DNA of 64,000 nt from Toxorhynchites rutilus septentrionalis (Eukaryota; Arthropoda; Insecta; Diptera; Culicidae). Positions within the stretch are counted from its first letter, which is position 1. Each line of letters opens with the position of its first letter. The notes below the pieces were generated by a model that saw nothing but the letters and a program-made list of their open reading frames with translations, made no database searches and was not told the origin of the DNA. The translations under genes and the position numbers were made by a program. The DNA is taken from contig NC_073746.1 of assembly GCF_029784135.1 (NCBI RefSeq), forward strand, positions 185,323,983-185,387,982. The letters are read 5' to 3'. Below, piece by piece: positions 53,946 to 64,000 of the stretch.

Positions 53946-55584
53946 CAAGAGAGATAATCATTGCAAGGAGGGGCCATGTTTGCATCAATTGTTGCAAAAT
54001 TGTCTTTAATACTGGAAGCATTGAGATGACAATGGTTCTGATGGAGTCGGAAACATTAAAACACTTGAAGATTTGATCCAGAAGGTCAGAATACTTTATA
54101 AATCCCGATTGGGAAGTTGAATTGGATGAAAAAATAGGGACAGTTGGGGTTTTTGATGTTCCCTCGAGTGCTGGGTCGTTCGAAGGTGAACTATTCCCAC
54201 GGAAGCCAGGAGGAACCTGATTTTGCTTGTCCGCGGCACTCGATTTTTTAGGCAAGCTAACAGGGGGTATCACCGGGGGGACTTGTTCTTGAACTTTGGG
54301 AGTGGTCACATTCTTGCGCCGGGGATTCCCTTTGGAAATAAACGGTGTGTCCCCGCTAGCTGTGTCCGCTTCCATTTCATCAACTGGCAACGAGGAAAAA
54401 GTATTGTGTGTTGAGATTGGTTGTTGTTGTTGTTGAGTCAGTGGAGAAGCGCCCTTTAAAATTTCCGCAAATGTGCGCTTCGAGCGTTCCTTTGAAGAGC
54501 GCTTCTGTTTCTCCCAGCGACTCTTATAAGTTTCACAAGCTGAGAGCGCGTGTGGAGTTCCCCCGCAATATGGACATTTATGCTCAGTCGCACTGCAGGA
54601 TTCCCCCACATGTTGCTCTCCGCAAGTTGCACAGCGCTCCTTGTTGGCACAATAATCTGAAGTGTGACCAACTGACTTGCATTTGTTGCAAGTCATGGAC
54701 TTTGGCACAAAGAGTCGCACCGGCAGTCTCAATTTGTCCACCATAACGTAGTCAGGGAGAGCGGAACCAGCAAAAGTTACTCGAAACGAGTCGGACGGCG
54801 TGAATTTAGTTTCTCCCCCTTCCTGGGAGACTTTGCCTAATTGGCGACAGTCCAAGATCTCGACTTCCATCGAGGGGAGCTTCTTGAACTTTCCATTTCC
54901 TTTTTTAATAAATTCACACGTCAGACCCGTTTCTGTAATCACTCCCGCAATTTCTACGTTATGGCAGGGCACGTATGCGCGATATTCTAAAATGAACCGC
55001 TTGTCGACAACAATCTCGTTAGCTTGCTTCCGATCAGCCACGACAACACGCAGTTTGTTCGGGCGAACCTTGGAAATTTCGACCACGGAGGAATAATTTT
55101 TTGTCAAATCTTTCATGATCTGAATGACATTCAGAGATTTTCCTTTAGGTTTAGGTCGGAAGAAAACAACCCATGGGCCAGTTCCAGTTGCATTTTCTGG
55201 ATAAACCTTGACACGGGGTGGAGACACAACAGGAGAGGAAAGTGGGGTCGATTGTTGAGTGGAAGCGGAAACAGCAGGGTTGGGTGGCGTGATCGGGAGT
55301 TCAGTGGGAGCGGGAGCGTGAGGGGGAGCGAGAACGGGAGTGGGAGCGAGAAGGAGAGCGAGAACGGGAGCGAGAGGAGGAACGGTAGCAGGAGACTGAG
55401 GGGGTGAAGAGGAGAGGTTTGCAAATTTTCTTGAGGGGGGCTTGTTTAGGTGGGTTAATTCCTCCCCCGAAAAGACTTCTTCTGAAGGGGGAACGCGTTT
55501 AAGCGACTTCCCACCTCCCGTAGATGTGGAGGGATAGACAGTGGATTCAATCTCCATGTCAACGGGTTCTCCGCATTCTGCCAT
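53938..55584 (-). CDS. I-like LINE ORF1, copy C, 548 aa (intact)
   Basis: Same domain order as the ORF1 at 49703. The N-terminal region is longer by about 30 residues through an expanded Pro/Ala/Leu-rich low-complexity tract (about 55-115, APAPTELPITPP and similar), encoded by a GGGAGC-type repeat at about 55320-55400 on this strand. Zinc knuckles (CNKCKSVGHTSDYC onward) are intact. Ends 8 nt inside ORF2. Confidence 0.93.
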   Translation of the reverse strand: MAECGEPVDMEIESTVYPSTSTGGGKSLKRVPPSEEVFSGEELTHLNKPPSRKFANLSSSPPQSPATVPPLAPVLALLLAPTPVLAPPHAPAPTELPITPPNPAVSASTQQSTPLSSPVVSPPRVKVYPENATGTGPWVVFFRPKPKGKSLNVIQIMKDLTKNYSSVVEISKVRPNKLRVVVADRKQANEIVVDKRFILEYRAYVPCHNVEIAGVITETGLTCEFIKKGNGKFKKLPSMEVEILDCRQLGKVSQEGGETKFTPSDSFRVTFAGSALPDYVMVDKLRLPVRLFVPKSMTCNKCKSVGHTSDYCANKERCATCGEQHVGESCSATEHKCPYCGGTPHALSACETYKSRWEKQKRSSKERSKRTFAEILKGASPLTQQQQQPISTHNTFSSLPVDEMEADTASGDTPFISKGNPRRKNVTTPKVQEQVPPVIPPVSLPKKSSAADKQNQVPPGFRGNSSPSNDPALEGTSKTPTVPIFSSNSTSQSGFIKYSDLLDQIFKCFNVSDSIRTIVISMLPVLKTILQQLMQTWPLLAMIISLDV

Positions 55585-56032
55585 ATAAAGTGGCAGATGT
55601 ACAGTTTTTCAGTGATTTCTCAATCTTTTTTTCTGATTATTTCTTAAACTAAAAACCTTAATCTAATAAAAAATATACTTATATCGCACACCCGTGCGGT
55701 TGAATTAGAACGGTTCCCAGCGAACCGCGTGTCGATCGTACAGCACAGCTGCAACGGTGTATGGCTCCACAGTGCGATGATGATTTCGATGACGATGATA
55801 TGGCGATAAACACGCCAGCACACAGCGCCCGCGATGCAGGTCTTCTTCCTTCCGCTTTGTTTGCTTCACACTATTGCTGTCCAAAAATCCCGTTTGGGTG
55901 AAACAATTATTTCACCAGCAGCGAAAGTAACGGTATCACAACAGTATCACAAGATAACGGTATCACCAGACGGGAGAAAATACACCCGGCGGCTCGACTT
56001 CACGAAGACGAATGATTTATGAATATGTTGAT

Positions 56033-56048
56033 GGTTCTGAAAAGAACC
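56033..56048 (-). promoter_or_regulatory. Histone 3' stem-loop, minus strand
   Basis: Minus-strand GGTTCTTTTCAGAACC: 6-bp stem, TTTC loop, consensus histone type. It is followed by ATCAACATATTCATAAA and, once the LINE nest is removed through its target duplication, by GAGTAAACAG. This gives an AAAGAG downstream element, as in the two H4 modules. Confidence 0.85.
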
Positions 56049-56074
56049 TTTGGTGTTGTGTTTTTGTTATCACT

Positions 56075-56370
56075 CGATATTCCCATCTTGTTCGGTTAAA
56101 CCTTCCTGTTTAGCTATTGCGTTTGCCACTCGCCACAGCTTTCACAGTTGGAAAATTTCTTCCCATCCAGCTTGTGACATGTTGTTCAGTAAATTACATT
56201 TAATGCGACGTGCCGGAGAAACACTTTGCCACTCACTGAAACTAATTGTTGCCTTGATGAGCGCCGAACCGAACCTGCTCTGTTCTTGATGCGGGTTTTC
56301 TAATTGTTGTGAGCAGCTTTGCAAGCCAACTCGAGCACTCCGACGGCCGAAACTCTATAATCACTGTTAG
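56075..56370 (-). pseudogene. Histone H2A-like remnant, truncated by the duplication junction
   Basis: Minus strand: VSAVGVLELACKAAHNN followed by TAG, then KTRI, aligns with the H2A helix region [21 protein letters not shown]. Downstream, TTACTGAACAA and TTCCAACTGTGAAAGCTGTGG align with the H2A C-terminal coding region (NKLL and LPNIQAVL) with frameshifts. A consensus histone stem-loop lies about 30 bp further on. The 5' part is cut at 56375, where unit 2 of the duplication begins; its missing part should lie beyond the right window edge. Confidence 0.7.
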
Positions 56371-56375
56371 GTATA

Positions 56376-58333
56376 CTGCAATTTTGTGTAAGGCAATTGT
56401 CAATGTCGCTTACATAGAAGTTGTACAAAAGGGGGCTTAAACATGAGCCCTGAGGGAGGCCCATGTAAGAGACCCGACTTACTGCCGAATCTCCATGAGA
56501 AAAATTCAAATGTTTCTCACAAAGCAAGTTATATAACATATTATTCAATAGAGGCGGTAGACCCCGAGAGTGTAATTTGTCTGACAAAACCTCTATTGAA
56601 ACAGAATCAAAGGCCCCCTTTATGTCCAAGAATACTGAAGCCATTTGTTTTTTTTCGGCGTAAGCCATTTGAATTTCTGAAGAAAGCAACGCAAGACAAT
56701 CATTCGTCCCCTTGCCCCTGCGGAACCCATATTGTGTATCTGAGAGTAAGCCATTCGTTTCAACCCAACGATCAAGGCGAAACAAGATCATTTTCTCCAA
56801 CAATTTCCGTATACAAGACAGCATTGCTATTGGGCGGTACGAATTGAAGTCGGACGCGGGTTTTCCGGGTTTTTGAATAGCTATAATTCGCACTTGTCTC
56901 CAATCATCTGGAACAACATTATGCTCCAGAAACTGATTGAATAAATTCAACAAGCGATGTTTCGCCACATCAGGGAGGTTTTTCAGCAAGTTGAACTTAA
57001 TTCTATCTGTTCCTGGAGCCGAATTGTTACAAGAAAGGAGAGCAAGAGAGAATTCTACCATCGAAAACTCGGAATCAAGATCGCACCTATCTTGTGGTAT
57101 ATCTCGAACAATTTTTTGCACAGGAACGGAATCGGGACAAACTTTCCGTGCAAATTTAAAAATCCATCGATGTGAATATTCTTCGCTTTCATTCGATGAA
57201 GAGCGATTTCTCATGTTTCGAGCCACTTTCCATAATTTTTTCATTGACGTTTCTCGTGACAAACCTCCCACGAAAGTTCGCCAATAAGCACGCTTTTTCC
57301 CTTTGATCAAGTTTTTAAATTGATTTTCAAGGTCCAAATACGTTTGAAAATTCTCAATGGTTCCACGTTTTCGAAAAGCTTTAAATGCGTTCGATTTATC
57401 CTGATAAAGCTTGGAACATTGGCTATCCCACCATGGATTGGGAGGCCTTCGGCGAATAGTGGAGCCTGGGATGGGTTTCGTTTGAGCGCGAACCGCGCTG
57501 TCATAGATCAAACGAGAAATGAAGTTATACTCCTCCAATGGAGGCAAACCATCTCTGGAATTGATGGCTAGAGCAATTGCGTCCGCATATTTTTTCCAGT
57601 CAATGTGTCTTGTGAGGTCATATGCCATGTTTATAGATTCAGAAGAATTCGACCCAATGGTGATGGAAATTTTGATTGGCAAGTGATCACTACCGTTGGG
57701 GTCCTGGATTACATTCCACTTGCAATCTAACGATAGTGAATTCGAGCAAAGCGAGAGGTCAAGAGCACTTGGGTTAGCAGGAGGTTTAGGTACACGTGTT
57801 GTTTCCCCAGTATTCAAAACGGTCATATTGAAGCTGTTACAAAGGTCATATATCAACGATGAACGATTGTCGTCGTACTGTTCCCCCCAGGCAGTTCCGT
57901 GAGAGTTGAAGTCTCCCAAGATCAATCGTGGCTCAGGAAGGAGTGAGCACATGTCAACAAGTTGCTTGCGGCTAACCGCAGCTCTCGGAGGCCAATACAA
58001 ACTGACAATACAGAGGTCTTTGCCTCTGATGTTTGCATGACAAGCAACAGCTTCGATCCCTCCAATAGGTGGAAGTTCAATTCTAAAAAATGGGTGGCAC
58101 TTATTAATCCCCAATAGTACCCCTCCGTATCTGTCATCGCGGTCCAAGCGTATTATATTAAAATCGTGGAAAGAGAGATCATTTTGAGAAGAGAGCCAGG
58201 TTTCGGACAGAGCAAAAACATCACAATTGAATTTTTGAATTAGAAATTTGAAAGTATCCAATTTAGGGATAAGACTACGACAATTCCACTGTAAAACAGT
58301 GATATCTCCGACCTCTCTATTTAAATTAGACAT
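56376..58333 (-). pseudogene. LINE ORF2, copy D, truncated in RT by the duplication junction
   Basis: Identical to the ORF2 at 49710 for the endonuclease and RT up to LTQNCS. The duplication junction falls a few residues before the LEDD box. The open frame continues for 26 residues or so into the H2A remnant (to 56300), making a chance RT-H2A fusion frame. It lacks the catalytic aspartates and RNase H, so it is dead. Confidence 0.93.
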
Positions 58334-59885
58334 CAAGAGAGATAATCATTGCAAGAAGGGGCCATGTTTGCATCAATTGCTGCAAAATTGTCTTTAACAC
58401 TGGAAGCATTGAGATGACAATGGTTCTGATGGAGTCGGAAACGTTAAAACACGTGAAGATTTGATCCACAAGGTCAGTCAACTTTATAAATCCCGATTGG
58501 GAAGTTGAACTAGACGGAAAAACAGGGACAGTTGGGGTTTTTGATGTCCCCTCGAGTGCTGGGCCATTCGAAGGTGAATTATTCCCACGGAAACCAGGAG
58601 GAACCTGATTTTGCTTGTCCGCTGCACTCGATTTTTTAGACATGCTAACAGGGGGTATAACCGGTGGGGCTTGTCCTTGAACTTTGGGAGTGGTCACATT
58701 TTTGCGCCGGGGATTCCCTTGGAAAATGAACGGTGTGCCCCCGTTAGCTGTGTCCGCTTCCATTTCGTCAACGGGCAACGTGGCGAAGACATTTTGAGTG
58801 TTGATTGATTGTTGTTGGGCAAGTGGAGAAGCGCCCTTTAAAATATCCGCAAAAGTGCGTTTTGAGCGTTCCTTCAAAGAGCGCTTCTGTTTCTTCCAGC
58901 GACTCTTGTAAGTTTCACAAGCTGAGAGCACGTGTGGGGATCCCCCGCAATATGGACACTTATGCTCAGTCGCACTGCAGGATTCCCCCACATGTTGCTC
59001 TCCGCAAGTTGCACAGCGCTCCTTGTTGGCACAATAATCTGAAGTGTGACCAACTGACTTGCATTTGTTGCAAGTCATGGGCTTTGGCACGAAGAGTCGC
59101 ACAGGCAGTCTCAATTTGTCCACCATGACGTAGTCAGGGAGGGCCGAACCAGCAAAAGTTACTCGAAACGAGTCTGACGGTGTGAATTTCGTTTTTCCCT
59201 CTTCTTGGGATACTTTACCTAGTTGGCGACTGTCCAAAATTTTAACGCCCACCAAAGGGAGTCTTTTGAATTTACCAACTCCTTCTTTTATCAATTGGCA
59301 CGTCAGACCCGTTTCAGTTACCACCCCCGAGATTTCTACGTCATGGGAGGGCACGTAGACACGATACTCTAGGGTGAACCTCTCGTCGATCACAATTGCA
59401 TTTGCGTGTTTCCGATCACTCACGACAACACGCAGTTTGTTCGGCCTAACCTTAGAGATTTCGACCACGGAGGAATAAAATCTTGCCAGATCTTTCGAAA
59501 CCTGAATGACATTAATAGATTTTCCTTTAGGTTTGGGCCGGAAAAAAACAACCCATGGACCAGTTCCAGGTGCATCGTCTGGATAGACCTTGACACGAGG
59601 AGAGGAAACAACTGAGGGGGAGGACGAGGTCGATTGTTGAGCGGGAGTGGGATCAGTAGGACTGGGAGGCAAGTTCGGGAGTTGAACGGAAGCGGGAGAT
59701 GGAGGGGGCGAAGAGGAAAAGTTTGCCAATTTTCTTGAGGGGGGCTTGTTGAGGTTAATTAACTCTTTCTCTGAAGAGACATCTTCTGAGGGGGGAACGC
59801 GTTTGAGCGACTTCCCAGCCCCCATTGTAGCTAGTGAGGAGGAAACAGTAGTTTCAATCTCCATTTCAACTTGACCTTCTGCCAT
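58326..59885 (-). CDS. I-like LINE ORF1, copy D, 519 aa (intact)
   Basis: Duplicate of the ORF1 at 49703-51262, differing at only a few residues (for example TTGAG to TMGAG, ASDQL to ASVQL, and F to V in SINVIQ). Zinc knuckles and C-terminal tail are intact. It has its own complete 5' UTR and promoter region upstream. Confidence 0.94.
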   Translation of the reverse strand: MAEGQVEMEIETTVSSSLATMGAGKSLKRVPPSEDVSSEKELINLNKPPSRKLANFSSSPPPSPASVQLPNLPPSPTDPTPAQQSTSSSPSVVSSPRVKVYPDDAPGTGPWVVFFRPKPKGKSINVIQVSKDLARFYSSVVEISKVRPNKLRVVVSDRKHANAIVIDERFTLEYRVYVPSHDVEISGVVTETGLTCQLIKEGVGKFKRLPLVGVKILDSRQLGKVSQEEGKTKFTPSDSFRVTFAGSALPDYVMVDKLRLPVRLFVPKPMTCNKCKSVGHTSDYCANKERCATCGEQHVGESCSATEHKCPYCGGSPHVLSACETYKSRWKKQKRSLKERSKRTFADILKGASPLAQQQSINTQNVFATLPVDEMEADTANGGTPFIFQGNPRRKNVTTPKVQGQAPPVIPPVSMSKKSSAADKQNQVPPGFRGNNSPSNGPALEGTSKTPTVPVFPSSSTSQSGFIKLTDLVDQIFTCFNVSDSIRTIVISMLPVLKTILQQLMQTWPLLAMIISLDV

Positions 59886-60296
59886 TACGGCAGATATGAA
59901 ATAATATAATTTTGAATTCTTCTATCTTCCTAAACATAATATATATATATTATACCTAAATCGCACACCAATGCGAATGAAATGAAACGGTGTCCCAATC
60001 GAACCGCGTGGCAATCGCTCGGTACAGCTGCAACGGTAAATCGCACCACCACACGATGATGGAATCGATGACGATGATAAAGCACACACAGCGATGATAC
60101 GGCACACGCACCGCGCCCGCGGTGGAGAACTTCTTCCTCACGCTGGTTGTGATTGCTGCTCTTCTCACTCGCGCAATAAAGAGAACCCCGTTAGGGCGAA
60201 ATAACTTCACCAGCCACTGATAACGGTATAATCTCCACTATATGATAGACGCGAACAAATTTGCGACCGATGTCTTCGGACTGCGCGAGCTGAATG
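59886..60296 (-). promoter_or_regulatory. LINE 5' UTR with expected internal promoter
   Basis: 411-bp 5' UTR of the LINE B family, complete only here. All three families in the window end at a 5' terminus beginning CATTC on the minus strand (GAATG at 60296, near 56014 and near 30081). Insect LINEs of this kind use a downstream internal RNA polymerase II promoter, so regulatory elements are expected within this region; I did not identify specific boxes. Confidence 0.5.
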
Positions 60297-60309
60297 TTGA
60301 AGGCGATTT
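60297..60309. other. Right target-site duplication of the younger LINE
   Basis: TTGAAGGCGATTT, identical to 45635-45647. In the duplicated arrangement it is separated from its partner by 14.6 kb. Confidence 0.9.
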
Positions 60310-63300
60310 GACGCTGATAAATTTCGCCTTCAATTGCACCTACCTTTGCTAATGAGTCAGCCCTCTCATTACCCGGAATTGAGCAATGTGAAGGGACCCA
60401 GACAAAGGTAATGACATAACAGCGTCTGGATAAAGCACTCAAAATTTCTCGTATTCTCTCAAGGAAGTACGGCGAGTGCTTTTCCGGCCTCACTGAACGG
60501 ATAGCTTCGACAGAGCTCAGACTATCCGTTACAATGTAATAGTGTTCAACAGGTCGTGAGGCGACGCTGTCCAGCGCCCAGTGTATTGCTGCCAATTCAG
60601 CAATATACACTGAGCAAGGATACTGAAGACTGTGTGAGGTGCTAAAAAAATTGTTGAACACTCCAAATCCTGTGGACTCATTCATAGAGGACCCATCAGT
60701 AAAGTACATATTATCACAATTGACACGCCCATACTTTGCTTCGAAAATCGTAGGAACGATCCCCGATCGATGATAATCTGGAATTCCATGGATATCTTGC
60801 TTCATGGACAGATCAAAATGCACAGAGGAATTGATGTAGTCAGGAAAACAAACACGGTTGGGAATATACGAAGAAGGATCAACCTGCATGGAGACGAATT
60901 CATGATATGAGCTCATGAATCCAGAATGAAAATTTAGCTCGATCAGCTGCTCAAAATTTCCGATCACCAATGGGTTCATAACCTTACACCGGATGAGGAA
61001 CCGAAGAGATAATAAATTGAAGCGATCTTTTAGTGGGAGTACGCCTGCCAAAACCTCGAGGCTCATGGTATGCGTTGAGGGCATACATCCCAACGCAATA
61101 CGGAGACAAAGATACTGAATTCGCTCGAGTTTAATGAGGTGTGTTTTGGCAGCTGATTGAAAACAGAAACTGCCATACTCCATCACTGAGAGAATAGTTG
61201 TTCGATACAACATTATAAGATCTTCGGGGTGGGCTCCCCACCAGGTGCCGGTAATTGTACGGAGAAAGTTTATTCTTTGTTGACATTTTTTACTCAGATA
61301 CCTAATATGGGCCCCCCAAGTACATTTGGAGTCGAACCAGACCCCAAGATATTTGAATGACATAGCATGAGTGATCGGTTTACCCAAAAGTTGAAGCTTT
61401 GGTATTGCTGGTCTATGCTTCCTAGAAAAAACCACCATCTCTGTTTTCTCCGTGGAGAATTCGATCCCTAGCCCAATGGCCCAGGTTGAAAAATTGTTCA
61501 AAGTATCTTGTAAGGGTCCTTGCAGGTCGGATTCGTTTGATCCTACGACAGACACCACTCCATCATCTGCAAGTTGTCTTAGGCTGCAATTTTGTGTAAG
61601 GCAATTGTCGATGTCGCTTACATAGATGTTGTACAAAAGGGGGCTTAAACATGAGCCCTGGGGGAGTCCCATGTAGGAGACCTGACTTACTGTCGAATCC
61701 CCGTGAGAAAAATTCAAATGTTTCTCACAAAGCAAGTTATATAACATATTATTCAATAGAGGCGGCAGACCCCGAGAGTATAATTTGTCTGACAGGACCT
61801 CTACTGGAACTGAATCAAAGGCCCCCTTTATGTCCAAGAATACTGAAGCCATTTGTTTTTTTTCGGCGTAAGCCATTTGAATTTCTGAAGAAAGCAACGC
61901 AAGACAATCATTTGTCCCCTTGCCCCTGCGGAACCCATATTGTGTATCTGAGAGTAGGCCATTCGTTTCAACCCATCGATCAAGGCGAAACAAGATCATT
62001 TTCTCCAACAATTTCCGTATACAAGACAGCATTGCTATTGGGCGGTACGAATTGAAGTTGGACGCGGGTTTTCCGGGTTTTTGAATAGCTATAACTCGTA
62101 CTTGTCTCCAATCATCTGGAACAATATTATGTTCCAGAAACCGATTGAATAAATTCAACAAGCGATGTTTCGCCACATCAGGGAGGTTTTTCAACAAGTT
62201 GAACTTAATTCGATCCGATCCCGGAGCAGAATTGTTACATGAAAGGAGAGCAAGAGAGAATTCTACCATCGAAAACTCATAATCAAGATCGCAGCTATCT
62301 TGTGGTATATTTCGAACAATTTTTTGCACGGGAGCGGAATCGGGACAAACCTTTCGTGCAAAATTAAAAATCCATCGATGTGAATATTCTTCGCTTTCAT
62401 TCGTTGAAGAGCGATTTCTCATGTTTCGAGCCACTTTCCATAATTTTTTCATTGACGTTTCTCGTGACAAACCTCCCACGAAATTTCGCCAATAAGCACG
62501 TTTTTTCCCTTTGATCAAATTTTTGAACTGATTCTCAAGGGTTAAATACGTTTGAAAATTTTCAGGAGTTCCACGTTTCCGAAAAGCTTTAAATGCATTC
62601 GATTTTTCTATATAAAGCTTGGAACATTGGCTATCCCACCATAGATTGGGAGGCCTTCGGGAAATGGTGGAACCTGGAATGGGTTTCGTTTGAGCGCGAA
62701 CTGCGCTGTCATAGATCAAACGAGAAAGGAAGTTATACTCCTCCAATGGAGGTAAACCATCTCTGGAATTGATGGCTAGAGCAATCGCGTCCGCATATTT
62801 TTTCCAGTCAATGTGTCTTGTGAGGTCATATGCCATGTTTATAGATTCAGAAGAATTCGACCCAATGGTGATGGAAATTTTGATTGGCAAGTGATCACTA
62901 CCGTTGGGGTCCTGGATTACATTCCACTTGCAATCTAACGATAGTGAATTCGAGCAAAGCGAGAGGTCAAGAGCACTTGGGTTAGCAGGAGGTTTAGGAA
63001 CACGTGTTGTTTCCCCAGTATTCAAAACGGTCATATTGAAGCTGTTACAAAGGTCATATATCAACGATGAACGATAGTCGTCGTACTGTTCCCCCCAGGC
63101 AGTTCCGTGAGAGTTGAAGTCTCCCAAGATCAATCGTGGCTCAGGAAGAAGTGAGCACATGTCAACAAGTTGCTTGCGGCTAACCGCAGCTCTCGGAGGC
63201 CAATACAAGCTGACAATACAGAGGTCTTTTCCTCTGATGTTTGCATGACAAGCAACAGCTTCAATCCCTCCAATAGGTGGAAGGTCAATTCGAAAAAATG

Positions 63301-63541
63301 AGTGGCACTTATTGATCCCCAATAGCACCCCTCCGTATCTGTCATCACGGTCCAAGCGTATAATATTGAAATCATGGAAAGAGAGATCATCTCGCGAAGA
63401 AAGCCAAGTTTCGGACAGAGCAAAAACATCACAATTGAATTTATGAATTAAAAATTTGAATGTATCCAATTTAGGGATGAGACTACGACAATTCCACTGT
63501 AAAACAGTGATATCTCCGACCTCTCTATTTAAATTAGACAT
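60310..63541 (-). pseudogene. LINE ORF2 of the older element, unit 2 (copy E), interrupted after RNase H
   Basis: Open from the start at 63541 through endonuclease, RT (box LADD intact) and RNase H (FTDGSS, ELAAIHWALDS, VPSHCSIPGN) to the QIAFN residues at the LINE B insertion point. Beyond this the frame runs by chance into the LINE B 5' UTR (to 60191). The missing C-terminus survives at 45196-45647. The element was therefore coding-competent until the younger LINE split it. It keeps the best RT active site in the window. Confidence 0.92.
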
Positions 63542-64000
63542 CAAGAGAGATAATCATTGCAAGGAGGGGCCATGTTTGCATCAATTGTTGCAAAATTGTC
63601 TTTAATACTGGAAGCATTGAGATGACAATGGTTCTGATGGAATCGGAAACATTAAAACACTTGAAGATTTGATCCAGAAGGTCAGAATACTTTATAAATC
63701 CCGATTGGGAAGTTGAACTGGATGAAAAAATAGGGACAGTTGGGGTTTTTGATGTTCCCTCGAGTGCTGGGTCGTTCGAAGGTGAACTATTCCCACGGAA
63801 GCCAGGAGGAACCTGATTTTGCTTGTCCGCGGCACTCGATTTTTTAGGCAAGCTAACAGGGGGTATCACCGGGGGGACTTGTTCTTGAACTTTGGGAGTG
63901 GTCACATTCTTGCGCCGGGGATTCCCTTTGGAAATAAACGGTGTGTCCCCGCTAGCTGTGTCCGCTTCCATTTCATCAACTGGCAACGAGGAAAAAGTAT
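63534..64000 (-). CDS. I-like LINE ORF1, copy E (partial, runs off window)
   Basis: C-terminal 150 or so residues of the ORF1 equivalent to 53938-55584 (PVDEMEADTASGDTPF onward to the SLDV end), with one visible difference (SSNST to SSSST). The zinc knuckles and N-terminus lie beyond the window edge. Ends with the same 8-nt overlap with ORF2. Confidence 0.92.
   Translation of the reverse strand, partial: TFSSLPVDEMEADTASGDTPFISKGNPRRKNVTTPKVQEQVPPVIPPVSLPKKSSAADKQNQVPPGFRGNSSPSNDPALEGTSKTPTVPIFSSSSTSQSGFIKYSDLLDQIFKCFNVSDSIRTIVISMLPVLKTILQQLMQTWPLLAMIISLDV

Larger units (their letters stand above)
51646..56015 (-). mobile_element. 5' part of the older I-like LINE, copy C (unit 1)
   Basis: Carries truncated ORF2, intact ORF1 and a 5' UTR ending ...GAATGA at 56015, next to the right target duplication TTTATGAATATGTT (56016-56029). 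Compared with unit 2 it has lost 974 bp (equivalent of 60269-61242), so it no longer reaches the insertion point of LINE B. Confidence 0.9.
47753..56375. repeat. Tandem segmental duplication, unit 1 (8623 bp)
   Basis: Begins at CTGCAATTTTGTGTAAGG inside ORF2 of LINE B and ends at 56375 inside the H2A remnant, where the same CTGCAATTTTG sequence starts unit 2. Offsets between matching points are a constant 8623 bp up to 51645, then 9597 and, after an extra T near 52910, 9596 bp. Confidence 0.92.
56376..60296 (-). mobile_element. Truncated duplicate of LINE B (copy D), with complete 5' end
   Basis: Contains RT-side ORF2, all of ORF1 and the whole 5' UTR. The 5' end at 60296 reads GCGAGCTGAATG on this strand, followed by the target duplication TTGAAGGCGATTT (60297-60309). 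This fixes the true transcription-start end of the family. Confidence 0.92.
56376..64000. repeat. Tandem segmental duplication, unit 2 (runs off the window)
   Basis: Matches unit 1 with very few substitutions and retains the 974-bp segment 60269-61242 that unit 1 lost. If complete, it should end about 2 kb beyond the window, inside an H2A remnant. Confidence 0.92.

Noticed and set aside
44793..56015. Two separate truncated LINEs rather than one interrupted LINE
   Set aside because: The 14-bp and 13-bp target duplications match in nested order, and the break points coincide exactly at TTGAAGGCGATTT, so one element split by another is simpler.
56443..57571. Plus-strand frames of 83-134 codons repeated under each LINE ORF2
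   Set aside because: Antisense shadows of ORF2. They recur at the same relative place in every copy only because the coding strand is conserved.

Overview
The window reads as culicine-mosquito-like genomic DNA (inferred from the transposon families; no species marker was identified). It is almost entirely nested mobile elements. No intact host gene was recognised; the only host-derived coding sequence is broken pieces of replication-dependent histone genes (two H4-like, one H2A-like). A 46-codon THAP start also occurs, but it sits inside a TIR element.

Layout. 1-16.9 kb is a mosaic of short elements: helentron-like elements with palindromic ends (1184-2435, 3007-4110, 7243-7715), two mariner fragments, a 647-bp tandem array (5843-10385) split by a TA-flanked element, a tRNA-derived SINE with perfect 12-bp target duplications, and a run of TIR/MITE elements between 12.6 and 15.8 kb. 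16895-23602 is a complete BEL/Pao LTR retrotransposon with apparently identical 442-bp LTRs, a 5-bp target duplication and one uninterrupted 1931-codon gag-pol frame. 23933-30082 is a decayed full-length I-like LINE on the minus strand. 30105-31344 is another helentron-like element. 31581-35864 is a TTAA-flanked TIR element enclosing Helitron fragments. 35925-39220 is a helentron-like element carrying two copies of a histone H4 module with histone 3' stem-loops. 39870-41268 is a dead mariner.

44.8-64.0 kb is a nest of I-like LINEs on the minus strand, and its history can be read from target duplications. An older LINE (44795-45647 plus 51646-56015) inserted next to a histone stem-loop. A younger LINE (45648-51645) inserted into it. 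An 8623-bp block (47753-56375) was then tandemly duplicated, giving 56376-64000, and the first unit later lost 974 bp at an ACC microhomology. The younger LINE at 45648 keeps both reading frames open.

Most notable: elements ending in GACGTAGNNCTACGTC-type palindromes, with a small hairpin just inside the 3' end, repeatedly carry different cargo, including histone gene fragments whose 3' processing signals outlast their decayed coding sequence. They resemble non-autonomous helentrons; the class assignment is inference.
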